Positions 24,858-32,736 of a stretch of DNA of 37,103 nucleotides are shown here, piece by piece (the first letter of the stretch is position 1; every line of letters starts with the position of its first letter). The position numbers and the translations under genes are program-made. The stretch is taken from the NCBI GenBank assembly GCA_015521205.1, contig WAOQ01000005.1, positions 65,701-102,803 on the forward strand, given 5' to 3'. Origin of the DNA: Desulfurococcales archaeon. Lineage in GTDB: Archaea; Thermoproteota; Thermoprotei_A; Sulfolobales; Acidilobaceae. The notes below the pieces were generated by a model. That model saw only the letters and a list, made by a program, of their open reading frames with translations, was not told the origin of the DNA and made no database searches.

Positions 24858-25277
24858 ATGAGTACTGATATTGACCCAACGCTTTTGGAGAAAGCGAAAA
24901 AAGTAATCGAGAACGCGTATGCGCCCTATTCCAATTTCAGGGTCGCCGCGCTCGTAGCTACTAGCGACGGACATCATTATTGGGGCGTAAACGTGGAGAA
25001 TGCTAGCTATGGACTTACTATATGCGCAGAACGCATAGCAATAGGTGCAGCTCTCACAGACGGGAAAAAGAACATTAGTCAGGTATACGTTTTTGTAGAA
25101 TCAAACCAACCCGTACCGCCCTGTGGAGCATGCCGCCAAGTAATAACAGAGTTTAACCCGGATGCAGAAATAATCGCGTGTAGCCTTAGAACAGGAATAT
25201 GCAAACGCTGGAGAGCGAAAGAGCTTCTACCAGAGGCTTTTACCTTGGACTATATTCCAAAGTCAGAGAATGCCTAA
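24858..25277 (+). CDS. cdd: Cytidine deaminase
   Basis: About 139 residues, normal for a small homotetrameric cytidine deaminase converting cytidine/deoxycytidine to (deoxy)uridine for salvage. The zinc site is complete: C-A-E (TICAERIAIG) with the catalytic Glu, and P-C-G-A-C-R-Q-V supplying two cysteines. The substrate-binding YAPYSNFRVAA and GVNVENASYG are also canonical. An in-frame GTG at 24849 would add three residues. Upstream is a TATA-like element with no Shine-Dalgarno. Confidence 0.95.
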   Translation: MSTDIDPTLLEKAKKVIENAYAPYSNFRVAALVATSDGHHYWGVNVENASYGLTICAERIAIGAALTDGKKNISQVYVFVESNQPVPPCGACRQVITEFNPDAEIIACSLRTGICKRWRAKELLPEAFTLDYIPKSENA

Positions 25278-25308
25278 CACTTCTAAAGAACGAAAAGTGG
25301 AGGCGGGG

Positions 25309-25333
25309 CCCCGCTACTATGATGGTAGCGGGG
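25309..25333. repeat. Inverted repeat joining the initiator tRNA 3' end to its trailer
   Basis: CCCCGCTAC (25309-25317) and GTAGCGGGG (25325-25333) are perfect 9-bp arms with a seven-base loop. The second arm is the tRNA acceptor 3' strand plus discriminator and one C, and the first lies in the 3' trailer. In the precursor RNA the trailer could pair with the acceptor 3' strand, competing with the acceptor stem, or act as a terminator-like hairpin. Confidence 0.6.
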
Positions 25334-25399
25334 GGTGGATTTGAACCACCGACCTCGGGGTTATGAGCCCCGCGGGCTGCCAGGCTACCCTACCCCGCT
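25323..25399 (-). tRNA. Initiator tRNA-Met (anticodon CAT), CCA encoded
   Basis: On the minus strand the acceptor is AGCGGGG/CCCCGCT, with the A1-U72 pair of archaeal initiators. The anticodon arm CGGGG-CTCATAA-CCCCG gives CAT and has the stacked G-C pairs of initiator tRNAs. The T arm is GGTGG-TTCAAAT-CCACC. Discriminator A and CCA are encoded (25323-25326). No intron. Confidence 0.95.
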
Positions 25400-25487
25400 A
25401 TTTTACCCCGCCGAATAGCAACTTTAGTCATATACCAGACTCATTTAAAGTTATCCGGACAAGAGGGATAGGTTTTCGTTCCGTAGG

Positions 25488-25712
25488 CTAGCAGGTGACA
25501 CCGTCGGCCTCGAAATTATACTTTCTAAATAGTTTACATAGATCTGCTTTTGGTACAACGGCATATTGCCCTGTAGGTACTTTTACGAAGGCAATATTAT
25601 CTCGTATTGATACTTCTACTTTTACTCTTCCATAACCGCTTTCTTTAACTCCCATGAAGCTTGATAGAGATCTGGAATGTATCGGTTTTTCTTTAGTCAA
25701 GGTTATCCCCAT
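25488..25712 (-). CDS. Small unrecognised protein
   Basis: 74 residues from ATG 25712. A TATA-like ATTAATAT about 28 bases upstream fits a leaderless message. The protein is beta-rich in the middle (GRVKVEVSIRDNIAFVKVPTGQ) and ends with a single cysteine. No Shine-Dalgarno supports alternative starts (a TTG at 25730 or a later ATG at about 25655). No family recognised. It may be real because the segment between the tRNA and the winged-helix gene has no better candidate. Confidence 0.45.
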   Translation of the reverse strand: MGITLTKEKPIHSRSLSSFMGVKESGYGRVKVEVSIRDNIAFVKVPTGQYAVVPKADLCKLFRKYNFEADGVTC

Positions 25713-25796
25713 CAATTTGCGGGTACACAAGTTGGAGATATTAATGATGTCGTCGAATAGGAGGCGGAGAAGGCTTAGTGAGAAAAAGATTTGGTT

Positions 25797-26117
25797 TCAC
25801 ATGGTTTTGGCTCTTACTCTATGTAATGCCGCCGGATTCTTGACTCGACTGTATTCTATTTTGTCAGCGTATTTTGGTAAGACGTATCGTGTGCCCACGA
25901 GTTCTACTATTTCTCCTCTTACCTTCAAAGAGTAGACGATTTTTCTTAATCTGTCCTCTCCGGCTATTCCTGAGAACATCCTTTTTAGTTCACGCCAGCT
26001 TACCGGTCTTCCAGCCTTGTCAAGGGCTTCTAACACCATTTTCTCTAGTTCGTCGTCTCTGGGTGCTTCTGTGAGTACTATGTCTTCATCTTCTAATACT
26101 ATATTGTCTACCAACAT
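25797..26117 (-). CDS. Small winged-helix protein
   Basis: 106 residues. A long acidic N terminus (VLEDEDIVLTEAPRDDELE) is followed by a winged helix-turn-helix: helix 1 (MVLEALDKAGRPVSWRELKRMF), recognition-type helix (GEDRLRKIVYSLKVRG) and wing (EIVELVGTRYVLPK). The C terminus is basic (AALHRVRAKTM). GGTG precedes ATG 26117 by four bases. It is divergent from the iorAB operon across a 184-base AT-rich spacer, so iorAB regulation is plausible but not shown. Confidence 0.7.
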   Translation of the reverse strand: MLVDNIVLEDEDIVLTEAPRDDELEKMVLEALDKAGRPVSWRELKRMFSGIAGEDRLRKIVYSLKVRGEIVELVGTRYVLPKYADKIEYSRVKNPAALHRVRAKTM

Positions 26118-26301
26118 TTAACACCGTGTAACATTTGGGTTTCCACCTTAATAAATTTTAGTATTTTTAAATAGAAAAATGTGTTATATTTATCCTTTAT
26201 ATTCCAATTTTGTTTCATAAATAATCTCATTACATCAATAATTAAAGTCCTCCACAGAGGCAACAATAAAACATGACTTACCTCGTGTGAGGTGCAAGTA
26301 A

Positions 26302-28227
26302 ATGGCTTCAAAGCACAAACTCCTAGCCCCCAGTGGAACCACCCGACTATTAATGGGAAACGAGGCTATAGCACGCGGCGCTATAGAAGCCGGCGTCGGC
26401 TTCGTAGCAGGATATCCTGGCACTCCCTCAACGGAGATAATAGAAACACTGGCCACTGTAGCAAAGGATCTGGGAATTCACGTCGAATGGAGCACCAATG
26501 AAAAAGTAGCCCTAGAAGCTGTATACGGTGCACAGTTGACCGGAGTAAGAAGTATGGCAACAATGAAACATGTAGGTCTCAATGTAGCAGCAGATCCCTT
26601 CATGACACTAGCGTACACCGGTGTAATAGGTGGCACCGTAGTAGTGTCAGCCGATGATCCCAACATGTGGAGCAGTCAAAACGAACAGGATAACAGGTAT
26701 TTCGGGTTAAAAGCCTATGTACCAGTCTTCGAGCCGTCTGAACCGGGCGAAGCCAAAGAACTCGTCAAACTAGCATTCCAATTCAGCGAAGAAGTAGGAC
26801 ATCCCGTACTCTTCCGTTCTACAACCAGAATATCACACGTACGCGGACCGGTTGTATTCGGTGAAACGCCTAAGAACATCACAAATAAGGGTGTATTCAA
26901 GAAACATCCAGAACGCTTTACCGTCATCCCGGCACATGCAAGAAAACTACGTGGAGAACTAATAGAGAGATGGGAGACGATAAAAGAAAAAATCCCAAAG
27001 CTAGAACCCTTTAACCGGATAGAGAATCCAGGTCATAAAACAGCTATTTTAGCTTCTGGACTAGCTTATGCCTACACAAAAGAATCCTTGAGAATGCTCG
27101 GGATAGAAAACAAGGTTACCCTAGTAAAAATAGCTACACCAGTACCTGTCCCGGAAGAGCAAATACTCCAAGCGGCTGAGAACGCAGAGAAAATTCTAAT
27201 CGTGGAAGAACTAGAACCAGTAGTGGAAATGCAGGTTAAAAATCTACTTTACAACGTTGACAAAACAATCGAGATTCATGGAAAAGATTACGTGCCGCTA
27301 ATAGGAGAATTAACTCTTAACAAGGTTTTGAACGGTGTTGCGAGAATAGTAGATCTGAAGTTTAGTGTACCATCAAAAAGATTTTCAAATACAACAATAA
27401 AGCTTCCCCCCAGACCTCCCGCCATGTGCCCAGGATGTCCACATCGGGGGACATTCTACTCGCTTCGAAGGGCGGTAAACAAAGCCAGAGTGAAGCCTGT
27501 TTATAGTGGGGATATAGGTTGTTATAGCCTAGGCGTGCTCCCACCGTTCAGAGAACAAGATACGATTATCGAAATGGGGGGCAGCATAGGGCTAGCAAAC
27601 GGGTTTGCACATACATTAGAAAAACAGGTACCAATAGCTATCATCGGTGATTCTACGTTCTTCCACTCGGGAGTGACCGGGTTGATAAATGCTGTATACA
27701 ACAGTGCCCCACAACTCATAATAGTATTAGATAACCGCGTTACAGCTATGACAGGCGAGCAACCAAATCCGGGTACAGGCATTAATGCCGTGGGCGATCC
27801 GGCACCCCTCATAAAAATAGAGGATATAGCTAAAGCGGTTGGCGTAGAATATGTAGATGTGTTCGATCCTTTCGAAATAAAAGATGGAACAGACGCCATG
27901 TATAAAGCCCTCAAATACGTTCTCGAAAATAAGAAGCCAGCCCTCGTTATAGCGAAGAGGGCATGTGCGCTGGAAATAGATAGAGTGGCCAAACGAAAAG
28001 GTGTAGAAACACCGATGTACCAGGTTATATCCGAAAAATGTACAGCATGCGGCGTGTGCTATAACGCGTTCACATGCCCTGCTATAATGGTAGAAGAAGA
28101 CGGTAAAGCCGTCATAGATGAAAGCCTTTGTACGGGCTGTGGAGTGTGTGCAGAAGTCTGCCCATTCGACGCGATAGTAAAGACCCGTGATGGGGATCCA
28201 GAATGGTATGAGCTATGGAACATTTAG
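26302..28227 (+). CDS. iorA: Indolepyruvate:ferredoxin oxidoreductase alpha subunit
   Basis: 641 residues, full archaeal IorA. The N-terminal pyrimidine-binding half starts LAPSGTTRLLMGNEAIARGA and GYPGTPSTEIIETL. The thiamin-diphosphate half has GDIGCYSLG and IIGDSTFFHSG. The C-terminal ferredoxin domain has two 4Fe-4S sets, CTACGVCYNAFTC and CTGCGVCAEVC. With IorB it oxidises aryl-2-oxoacids (indolepyruvate, phenylpyruvate) to acyl-CoA, reducing ferredoxin during aromatic amino-acid fermentation. GAGGTG precedes ATG 26302 by seven bases. iorB follows 12 bases on. The 184-base AT-rich spacer upstream holds several TATA-like strings. Confidence 0.95.
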   Translation: MASKHKLLAPSGTTRLLMGNEAIARGAIEAGVGFVAGYPGTPSTEIIETLATVAKDLGIHVEWSTNEKVALEAVYGAQLTGVRSMATMKHVGLNVAADPFMTLAYTGVIGGTVVVSADDPNMWSSQNEQDNRYFGLKAYVPVFEPSEPGEAKELVKLAFQFSEEVGHPVLFRSTTRISHVRGPVVFGETPKNITNKGVFKKHPERFTVIPAHARKLRGELIERWETIKEKIPKLEPFNRIENPGHKTAILASGLAYAYTKESLRMLGIENKVTLVKIATPVPVPEEQILQAAENAEKILIVEELEPVVEMQVKNLLYNVDKTIEIHGKDYVPLIGELTLNKVLNGVARIVDLKFSVPSKRFSNTTIKLPPRPPAMCPGCPHRGTFYSLRRAVNKARVKPVYSGDIGCYSLGVLPPFREQDTIIEMGGSIGLANGFAHTLEKQVPIAIIGDSTFFHSGVTGLINAVYNSAPQLIIVLDNRVTAMTGEQPNPGTGINAVGDPAPLIKIEDIAKAVGVEYVDVFDPFEIKDGTDAMYKALKYVLENKKPALVIAKRACALEIDRVAKRKGVETPMYQVISEKCTACGVCYNAFTCPAIMVEEDGKAVIDESLCTGCGVCAEVCPFDAIVKTRDGDPEWYELWNI

Positions 28228-28239
28228 AGGTGAAACATA

Positions 28240-28830
28240 ATGGGCAAGCCGGAAAGATTGAACATACTAGTTGTAGGAGTAGGCGGCCAAGGTCTTATAA
28301 CAATGTCTAACACTTTGGCACGAGCAGCACTCCTAGACGGTACCAAGGCATTAGTAGCAGAAACACACGGGCTAAGCCAAAGAGGAGGTAGCGTAGAAGT
28401 ACATGTAAGACTAGGGGATGTCTACGCGCCACTAATACCAGAGGGAGGAGCAGACGTTATAGTAGCACTAGAACTAATAGAGGCCGCACGCGCCGCAAAT
28501 AACCTCAAGAATAACGGTACTATCGTAGCAAACGATAGAATCATACGCCCGGCAGTCCCCAACGTTGAAGTACCCGAACGAGAAGAACTCCTAGAATACC
28601 TTAAACAATTTACAAAAACGATCTACCTAGTAGACGCGTATGATATAGCATCCAAAGTCGGAAGCACACTTTCACAGAACATGGTAGTACTAGGTACGTT
28701 AATGGGCACAGGACTACTCGAAGGGTTTGTATCGATCAAAGCAGTAGAGAAAATTATTTCAACTCTGAGGAGAGCAGAGCTAAACCTCGAGGCCTTCAGA
28801 AGGGGCCTTACCGATTTCCAACGAATCTAA
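28240..28830 (+). CDS. iorB: Indolepyruvate:ferredoxin oxidoreductase beta subunit
   Basis: 196 residues, the usual IorB size, homologous to the POR gamma domain. Diagnostic sequence: ILVVGVGGQGLITMSNTLARAAL near the N terminus, ETHGLSQRGGSVEVHVRLGD, and the later AYDIASKVGSTLSQNMVVLGTLMG. It works as an obligate partner of IorA. GAGGTGA precedes the ATG. The final 51 bases overlap a putative convergent gene. Confidence 0.94.
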   Translation: MGKPERLNILVVGVGGQGLITMSNTLARAALLDGTKALVAETHGLSQRGGSVEVHVRLGDVYAPLIPEGGADVIVALELIEAARAANNLKNNGTIVANDRIIRPAVPNVEVPEREELLEYLKQFTKTIYLVDAYDIASKVGSTLSQNMVVLGTLMGTGLLEGFVSIKAVEKIISTLRRAELNLEAFRRGLTDFQRI

Positions 28831-29091
28831 TGCTCTTCCATGTAATCTGTGAATTGAACTCAATCCAACGCCATGGGATGTCCCCATAAACCCTACCATA
28901 TCCTTTAATTCACGCCTAAGATGGACGAGAACGACTGGATAAACTATTTTCTCAACTTCACTTTTCTCATCGTCGGAGCTGTATGCCTTGGCGAGCCTGA
29001 CCTCATATTCTATTATACCAGCCTGAAGCCTGACGATCTCGTCATCCATAATAGACTCTATTATCTGCTCGGGGAAGGATACAGACGACAT
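28780..29091 (-). CDS. Small helical unrecognised protein
   Basis: 103 residues from ATG 29091, preceded by GGTGAT at seven bases, which supports it being real. Largely helical and acidic (EQIIESIMDDEIVRLQAGIIEYEVRLAKAY, then EKIVYPVVLVHLRRELKDMVGFM), with a less ordered tail. The 3' end overlaps iorB by 51 bases. The only gene-sized content of the 28.8-29.2 kb interval. No family recognised. Confidence 0.55.
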   Translation of the reverse strand: MSSVSFPEQIIESIMDDEIVRLQAGIIEYEVRLAKAYSSDDEKSEVEKIVYPVVLVHLRRELKDMVGFMGTSHGVGLSSIHRLHGRALDSLEIGKAPSEGLEV

Positions 29092-29190
29092 ATCCTATAT
29101 CACCATTAATTGCTCTTTACCACATTACATTTAATCCCGGAAAGCCGGTGTATAACCCACGTATTATCAAACACCAACCGGTGTTGCCAT

Positions 29191-29520
29191 ATGACCACTA
29201 GTAGCTACTGTGAAATCTGCAACGAAAAAGAGGCCTTATACAAATGCCGAGTTTGCGGCAGAAACGTCTGCGAAGAACACGTCTCACCAGAAGGAGTATG
29301 CGCCGTCTGCTCGACAACGATATGCGAGTTCTGTGGCAAACGACTCTCCATAGGATACTGTATTGTCTGCGGTAGACTTGGTTGCAGGGAATGTCTGATA
29401 CAATTAGATCCCTCACGTAGAATATGCCCCAGCTGCCTAGCCGAAATACGGGAAACGGGGAAAAACACCACCAGGATCTGCCGCCCTGGAACATCTCTAG
29501 CAAAAAGCGTGTGGGGTTAA
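29191..29520 (+). CDS. Cysteine-rich zinc-finger protein (B-box-like)
   Basis: 109 residues with eight CxxC/CxxH pairs: CEIC, CRVC, CEEH, CAVC, CEFC, CIVC, CREC, CPSC. The first six ligands have the B-box-like spacing C-x2-C-x7-C-x2-C-x4-C-x2-H, and the rest form further zinc ribbons. Likely a small structural or nucleic-acid/protein-binding zinc protein; no enzyme motif. The frame is open from 29110, but GGTG at 29180 gives ATG 29191 a proper ribosome-binding site. Confidence 0.75.
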   Translation: MTTSSYCEICNEKEALYKCRVCGRNVCEEHVSPEGVCAVCSTTICEFCGKRLSIGYCIVCGRLGCRECLIQLDPSRRICPSCLAEIRETGKNTTRICRPGTSLAKSVWG

Positions 29521-29615
29521 CCCTGTTCCCAGTAGTAACACCTATATAAACCACCATATCAACCCTATCCTGTAAAGACAGCAGCCATGAAGAAGGCAAA
29601 GAGGTGTCTATCCCC

Positions 29616-30158
29616 ATGGACCCCATGAAAAAGATCAACGAAACCGTTGAGTCTTACTATGAAATAATGGATTCTATACCATCAGAGGGAAGTAAAAACG
29701 TCACTGCAAGGAACATAGTGGGAAGATTAGTATCTATCATCGAACAAGATCTTCCAGACATCTTCAAGAAGGCAACATGCCTACAGACAGACGATTGTCA
29801 TACAAATGACTTCAAGGTCTGTAAAATAGACTGTGGTAAAACTCTGTACATCCTACACTCAGATGAAGCAGCGGCGATATACAAAACCAAAAACAATGTA
29901 TCTACAATACGGGTAAACGGCGAAGGAATAAAAATAAACACATCCATAGACATAAGCGTGTTATTCGACAAAAACTCCGTCAAAATAACCCTTCCAGGAA
30001 AAGAAGGAAAGATAAACTACACGGTGTCGTTGACGGTTGAGGAAATTCTAGCTCATCGAGATCTCCTAGAATACACTATAACAAAAGCATCCAGGTTCGT
30101 TTCAACAATACGAAGAGAACAGGCAGACTGCGTTAAACTAAAAAGGATAACTTGCTAA
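29616..30158 (+). CDS. Unrecognised alpha/beta protein
   Basis: About 180 residues, no membrane segment. An N-terminal helical part (MKKINETVESYYEIMDSI, ARNIVGRLVSIIEQDLPDI) is followed by a beta-rich region (CKIDCGKTLYILHS, VSTIRVNGEGIKINTSIDISVLFD, VKITLPGKEGKINYTVS) and a closing helix. Six cysteines cluster in the middle and at the end. GTG 29604 sits inside GAGGTG, so ATG 29616 is preferred. TATATAAA at about 29543 may be the promoter. No family recognised. Confidence 0.65.
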   Translation: MDPMKKINETVESYYEIMDSIPSEGSKNVTARNIVGRLVSIIEQDLPDIFKKATCLQTDDCHTNDFKVCKIDCGKTLYILHSDEAAAIYKTKNNVSTIRVNGEGIKINTSIDISVLFDKNSVKITLPGKEGKINYTVSLTVEEILAHRDLLEYTITKASRFVSTIRREQADCVKLKRITC

Positions 30159-30208
30159 AAACTTCTATCTCCCCAGACAAAAATTTATCATAACAATCCA
30201 CCATTATG

Positions 30209-30216
30209 TTATAATA
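30209..30216 (+). promoter_or_regulatory. Probable TATA box of cren7
   Basis: TTATAATA, with an expected transcription start near 30240, which puts the following dyad at the very 5' end of the message. Confidence 0.5.
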
Positions 30217-30241
30217 GTTTACAAGTACACATCCCTTAAAC

Positions 30242-30261
30242 CAGATCTACAAGTAGATCTG
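30242..30261. promoter_or_regulatory. Perfect palindrome in the cren7 5' leader
   Basis: CAGATCTAC-AA-GTAGATCTG: 9-bp arms with a two-base spacer, ending directly against the GAAGGTGG ribosome-binding site. As DNA it could be an operator; as RNA, an initial hairpin beside the ribosome-binding site. Confidence 0.65.
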
Positions 30262-30275
30262 AAGGTGGTACACCC

Positions 30276-30488
30276 ATGGAAGAAGAAAAAGAAACAACAA
30301 GCTACCCGGAGGTAGAGGTGCTGGATCCTTATACCGGGAAGAAAGTAAAACTCAAACCACTCAAAGTATGGTCGCTTAAAAAGAAAAACGGTAAAGGAGT
30401 ACTCATGGGACAATTCATAAGTCCAGCGACGGGTGCCCCCTTCAAAGCAAAGGTACCTGAAGAATATTTAGAGAATATAAAAGAATAA
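30276..30488 (+). CDS. cren7: Chromatin protein Cren7
   Basis: 70 residues. The core aligns closely with Sulfolobus Cren7: GKKVKLKPLKVWSLKKKNGKG followed by VLMGQFISPATGAPFKAKVPEEY, including the K/R-rich loop and the KVW and PxTG elements of the SH3-like DNA-binding fold. It bends and compacts double-stranded DNA and is abundant in crenarchaea. An acidic N-terminal tail (MEEEKETTSYPEVE) is a small extension over the Sulfolobus protein. GGTGG precedes ATG 30276. Flanked by a perfect palindrome upstream and a strong hairpin downstream. Confidence 0.93.
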   Translation: MEEEKETTSYPEVEVLDPYTGKKVKLKPLKVWSLKKKNGKGVLMGQFISPATGAPFKAKVPEEYLENIKE

Positions 30489-30510
30489 AGGGGCTCAGCA
30501 TCATTGGCCA

Positions 30511-30539
30511 TCCCCATACACCCCGCCGGGGTGTGGGAT
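30511..30539 (+). terminator. Strong hairpin downstream of cren7
   Basis: ACACCCC-GCC-GGGGTGT, extended by CCC/GGG and AT pairs past a two-base bulge. It starts 23 bases after the cren7 stop, between convergent genes, and has no U-tract, so transcript stabilisation or 3'-end protection is as plausible as termination. Confidence 0.5.
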
Positions 30540-30610
30540 TCCGGCGCACACATCACTGCCCAAGAAACTTAATATGAACACCAAAACCTCTAAAGACTAT
30601 CCTATTCCAC

Positions 30611-31036
30611 TTACTTATAGATTAACCGTCTTAACATCCTACTACGTCCATAATTGATCACTTCCAATATTATGTCAACAAGAAGGGTAGGATCAAGCAC
30701 CTCAGAGAGATCAATTATTCTATCACCTGCAACCTCGAGAGCGGCTAAATGACTGCAATGCGTCTTGGTTCCCTCTATCAAGGTGTTCATATAGAAACCC
30801 CTACATGAACAGTAGGTTCGAGGAATCATTATGTAATCCTCATTAACACCCAGGTAGACATGGAAATTCTGTGGACCACCCAACCTAATTATACGTCCGG
30901 ACGAAAGCGCCTCACCGATTTTTACACGATCCGTTTTACCAAATGCTTTCTCGTCCAACGTTCTACGTGTATCCCAGACCGAAACGCCGTTCAAAATTAT
31001 ACACCCTATATCCTCCATCATCAAATCCAACGACAA
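30611..31036 (-). CDS. SWIM zinc-finger protein
   Basis: About 141 residues. The SWIM motif C-x-C-x15-C-x-H is at C76-S-C78 and C94-S-H96 (YCSCRGF...THCSHL), within the typical preceding beta-hairpin (FHVYLGVNEDYIMIPRT). SWIM domains bind DNA or proteins; small archaeal ones are linked to RadA paralogues in some lineages, but none is in this window. The frame overlaps the end of rpiA by 74 bases on the same strand; no later ATG gives a shorter sensible start, so the overlap may be real or the start may be a downstream TTG. Confidence 0.7.
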   Translation of the reverse strand: MSLDLMMEDIGCIILNGVSVWDTRRTLDEKAFGKTDRVKIGEALSSGRIIRLGGPQNFHVYLGVNEDYIMIPRTYCSCRGFYMNTLIEGTKTHCSHLAALEVAGDRIIDLSEVLDPTLLVDIILEVINYGRSRMLRRLIYK

Positions 31037-31688
31037 TATGATTAGCCATACCTAGAAACAAGCCGGTACACAAGATCCCGGGTACGGATGAAAGCTCCCT
31101 TTCTGTATAATAGGGATCCTCTAGGGGTCCAGTATAAGCGTCCAAAACTATATTTCCATGGTCGCTTATAGTGGGGCCATCTTTTGAACTTGACTTCCGA
31201 ACCTGTACATTCCATCCGAATCTTTTATGCAACAGCTCGATAACCAGATTGTAAATCCAGGGATGTACCTCTAAGGGTAAAGGCTTTCTGGAGCCCAGTT
31301 TATTTACCATCTTCCCCTCATCAACCACAAAGATGTTAATACGAGAAGCGTAGGCAAGCATCTTCTCGCCCAGTATAGCAGCGCCTCTTCCCTTGATCAT
31401 GTCTCCTCTAAGCGAAACCTCATCTGCGCCATCAATGTATAAATCAATAGTCAAGCCACCAAAGTTAGTATGTACTGGAAGCCCTCGCAAGGATAGAAGT
31501 TCCATAGCCTGATAACTCGATGGTACAAGTATTTTGCCATCAAGCATACCATTCTCGTATAAGATCTTTACAACATTGGCAATAGTTGAACCGGTACCTA
31601 TTCCTATTACTCTACTCTTATGAATCAAATCGGCAAACTCCTCTACCACTCCTTTCGCGGCTTCACGTTTACCTTGCTCACCCACCAA
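30963..31688 (-). CDS. rpiA: Ribose-5-phosphate isomerase A
   Basis: 241 residues converting ribose-5-P to ribulose-5-P for nucleotide/aromatic precursor supply. The canonical motifs are present: GIGTGSTIANVVKIL, DLYIDGADEVSLRGDMIKGRGAA, GEKMLAYAS and a KLG.RKPLPLEVHPW block, ending with VVGFDDGGYRVYN. Start TTG 31688 is followed at once by GTG; both are possible. It is separated from porB by a T-rich stretch likely to end por transcription. Its C-terminal 74 bases overlap the SWIM gene. Confidence 0.93.
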   Translation of the reverse strand: MVGEQGKREAAKGVVEEFADLIHKSRVIGIGTGSTIANVVKILYENGMLDGKILVPSSYQAMELLSLRGLPVHTNFGGLTIDLYIDGADEVSLRGDMIKGRGAAILGEKMLAYASRINIFVVDEGKMVNKLGSRKPLPLEVHPWIYNLVIELLHKRFGWNVQVRKSSSKDGPTISDHGNIVLDAYTGPLEDPYYTERELSSVPGILCTGLFLGMANHIVVGFDDGGYRVYNFERRFGLGYT

Positions 31689-31735
31689 TTAACCCCCCAG
31701 TTAAACAACAAAGCGATCCCTACTATTTCCAACTA

Positions 31736-31770
31736 TTACAAAACAAGAAACAATAATATAAAGAAAAGAA
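31736..31770 (-). terminator. T-rich terminator after the por operon
   Basis: On the minus strand the stretch after the porB stop reads TTCTTTTCTTTATATTATTG and continues TTTCTTGTTTTG, matching archaeal oligo-T terminators. Confidence 0.5.
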
Positions 31771-31784
31771 TGGGGACGATCCAC

Positions 31785-32723
31785 TTATGTCTTTGATACC
31801 AGCTTTTTCGCAGTAGTGCTGGGAGACATACTTTTCTCCAATAGCTCTATCCACTCCCAAAGCCTATTTACATAGCTCTCTAATTCCTTGACCACCTCAG
31901 GACCGGCGCCCTTATAACGTCCCTGAAGCTTCAAGTATTCCTCAATAGGCGCTCTTTTCTCTGGCTTCCTATACATCCTACTGAAACTACTTACCCTAAA
32001 CTTACCTCGTTCATACTCGAATAATGGCCATAGGCCAGTCTTAACCGCTAACTGTGCAACATGTGGCGTTAAACCGGGGTCAAAACGCCATCCTACAGGG
32101 CAAGGCGCGTGGAGATGTACATATTTGAATCCACGTATGCTTGCGGCTTTCCTCAACTTCTCAATGAAGTCCTGCGGATAACCTACACTAGCAGTAGCGA
32201 CGTATGGAACGTCATGCGCTATCATTATCAAAGGTATATTCTTCTTGTGTTCAGTTTTACCAGTCCAAGTAGTGGTAGTCCAAGCACCATACGGTGTCAA
32301 ACTACTCCTTTGTATACCAGTATTCATGTAAGCCTCATTATCAACACATATGTAAATTATATCATCGTTCCTCTCAGCCGCGCCACTTAATGCTTGAAAA
32401 CCTATATCCCCAGTACCACCATCGCCGGCCCATACAACAACTTGGACGTCATCTCTTCCCAGTTCCTCGAATGCAGCCTTCATCCCGGCAGCGGCGCTCG
32501 CCGCGGCAGCGAACACTATATTCAATATGGGAAAGTTCATCCCTGACTTAGGATTAATTCCTTGTATCACACTACTACAACCAGCAGGTATGACCATGAC
32601 AACATTATCACCAAGTGCCATCTTAACATAACGCATACCCATGGTCTCAGGACAACCGGGGCACGCCGCGTTCCCAGGCATATTATATCTTATCCGAGGC
32701 AAATCCTTCAACTTAATAGGCAT
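31785..32723 (-). CDS. porB: Pyruvate:ferredoxin oxidoreductase beta subunit (TPP-binding)
   Basis: 312 residues. Thiamin-diphosphate motif AGDGGTGDIGFQALSGAAERNDDI, later VDNEAYMNTGIQRSS, and cluster cysteines in ACPGCPETMG, GCSSVIQG and APCPVGW. With PorA, PorC and PorD it oxidises pyruvate to acetyl-CoA and reduces ferredoxin (or runs as pyruvate synthase). GGAGGTGA precedes ATG 32723. Last gene of the operon; a T-rich terminator follows. Confidence 0.93.
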   Translation of the reverse strand: MPIKLKDLPRIRYNMPGNAACPGCPETMGMRYVKMALGDNVVMVIPAGCSSVIQGINPKSGMNFPILNIVFAAAASAAAGMKAAFEELGRDDVQVVVWAGDGGTGDIGFQALSGAAERNDDIIYICVDNEAYMNTGIQRSSLTPYGAWTTTTWTGKTEHKKNIPLIMIAHDVPYVATASVGYPQDFIEKLRKAASIRGFKYVHLHAPCPVGWRFDPGLTPHVAQLAVKTGLWPLFEYERGKFRVSSFSRMYRKPEKRAPIEEYLKLQGRYKGAGPEVVKELESYVNRLWEWIELLEKSMSPSTTAKKLVSKT

Positions 32724-32736
32724 ACATGCTCACCTC

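Noticed and set aside
26326-26346. CCCAGTGGAACC in iorA as an archaeal origin recognition box
   Set aside because: It encodes the conserved APSGT segment of IorA and matches the box only partly; no repeats of it occur in the adjacent AT-rich spacer.
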